5,085 nt of DNA, taken from positions 1 to 5,085 of the forward strand of contig JBDREA010000119.1 in the NCBI GenBank assembly GCA_043820265.1, in the 5' to 3' direction. The translations under genes and the position numbers were made by a program. This DNA comes from JBDREA01 sp043820265. GTDB lineage: Archaea > Altiarchaeota > Altiarchaeia > IMC4 > JBDREA01. Position 1 is the stretch's first letter. Each line of letters opens with the position of its first letter. Below are positions 4,723-5,085 of this stretch, piece after piece. The notes beneath the pieces are model-generated. The model did not search any database. It had not been told where the DNA came from and saw only the letters and a list, made by a program, of their open reading frames with translations.

Positions 4723-5085
4723 ATGAGCAAAAAAAAAGATAATGGGCAATCGAATGCCGATGAAGGTAGGATTAGTAGCTCAGACCATGACCTGGAAAAA
4801 AAGAGGAAAGAGCTGAAATCCCTGGAACTGCTCCTCTTAGAAAAAGAGATCGCCAATGAGAAACGAAAGCTGGAAAGCAAGATAGAGGATAGAAAGAAGG
4901 CTTTGGCTTCTACTGAAGAAGAGGAGACTATAGGGGATGTTAAGATTCAGCAGTGGTTGTCGAAATTGGAGATGCTTGAGGGACAATTGAAGATAGAGAT
5001 GCAGCAAAGCGGGCAAGAAAAAGAGCCTTTAGGCCCAACCATTGGAAAGACCGTTTCAAAGGATGAGGAAAAAGCCAAGCCTAAA
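4723..5085 (+). CDS. lysine/glutamate-rich coiled-coil protein, N-terminal part only
   Basis: An ATG at 4723 opens a frame that continues without a stop to the window end, giving 121 residues. The first 20 are polar (MSKKKDNGQSNADEG...). Residues about 24-63 form a strongly charged helix with leucines and isoleucines at coiled-coil spacing (LEKKRKELKSLELLLLEKEI and on). A short acidic break follows (TEEEE, 64-68), then a second amphipathic helix at about 75-95 with a single tryptophan (W78). A proline- and lysine-rich tail begins near 100. There is no signal peptide or membrane helix in the part seen. I cannot assign a family; the N-terminal coiled coil probably mediates oligomerisation or binding to a partner, with any main domain beyond the window. 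No clear Shine-Dalgarno site precedes the ATG. The gene diverges from egsA across a 274-base hairpin-rich region. Confidence 0.75.
   Translation, partial: MSKKKDNGQSNADEGRISSSDHDLEKKRKELKSLELLLLEKEIANEKRKLESKIEDRKKALASTEEEETIGDVKIQQWLSKLEMLEGQLKIEMQQSGQEKEPLGPTIGKTVSKDEEKAKPK

Overview
The window looks like a chromosomal piece of an archaeon. Three genes on the minus strand carry the first two committed steps of archaeal ether-lipid synthesis: sn-glycerol-1-phosphate dehydrogenase (egsA) and geranylgeranylglyceryl phosphate synthase (GGGPS), followed by a HisH-type glutamine amidotransferase. Archaeal traits fit this: an AT-rich TATA element before the tRNA gene, a tRNA without an encoded CCA end, a bare oligo-T stretch as its terminator, and few Shine-Dalgarno sites. 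The GGGPS resembles the group II enzymes known from Thermoplasmata and some methanogens, but the sequence alone does not fix the lineage.

Layout. Bases 1-386 hold the 3' end of an unrecognised plus-strand gene. It ends one base from a convergent tRNA-Arg(GCG) gene (388-461, minus). A 103-base gap (462-564) contains the tRNA promoter, a T-rich tract and a TATA-like element, then a 510-residue unrecognised protein (565-2097, plus). That gene converges with hisH, leaving only 5 bases between stop codons. The minus-strand operon egsA-GGGPS-hisH (4448 down to 2103) is very compact, with a 1-base overlap at the first junction and a 1-base gap at the second. A 274-base divergent region (4449-4722) carries four consecutive inverted repeats. 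Beyond it a lysine/glutamate-rich coiled-coil protein starts at 4723 and runs off the window.

How the genes relate. EgsA makes glycerol 1-phosphate from dihydroxyacetone phosphate, and GGGPS attaches geranylgeranyl diphosphate to it. HisH normally supplies ammonia to HisF for histidine and purine-linked metabolism; no hisF or other his gene is in view.

The two most interesting points are these. First, the truncated gene at the left edge and the C-terminal third of the 510-residue protein appear to align over about 80 residues with almost no gaps, which suggests two tandem members of one uncharacterised family on either side of a tRNA gene. Second, the hairpin cluster upstream of egsA could be a structured RNA, a leader or a set of operators. 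I found no CRISPR array, insertion sequence, or second copy of the tRNA 3' end that would mark an integrated element.
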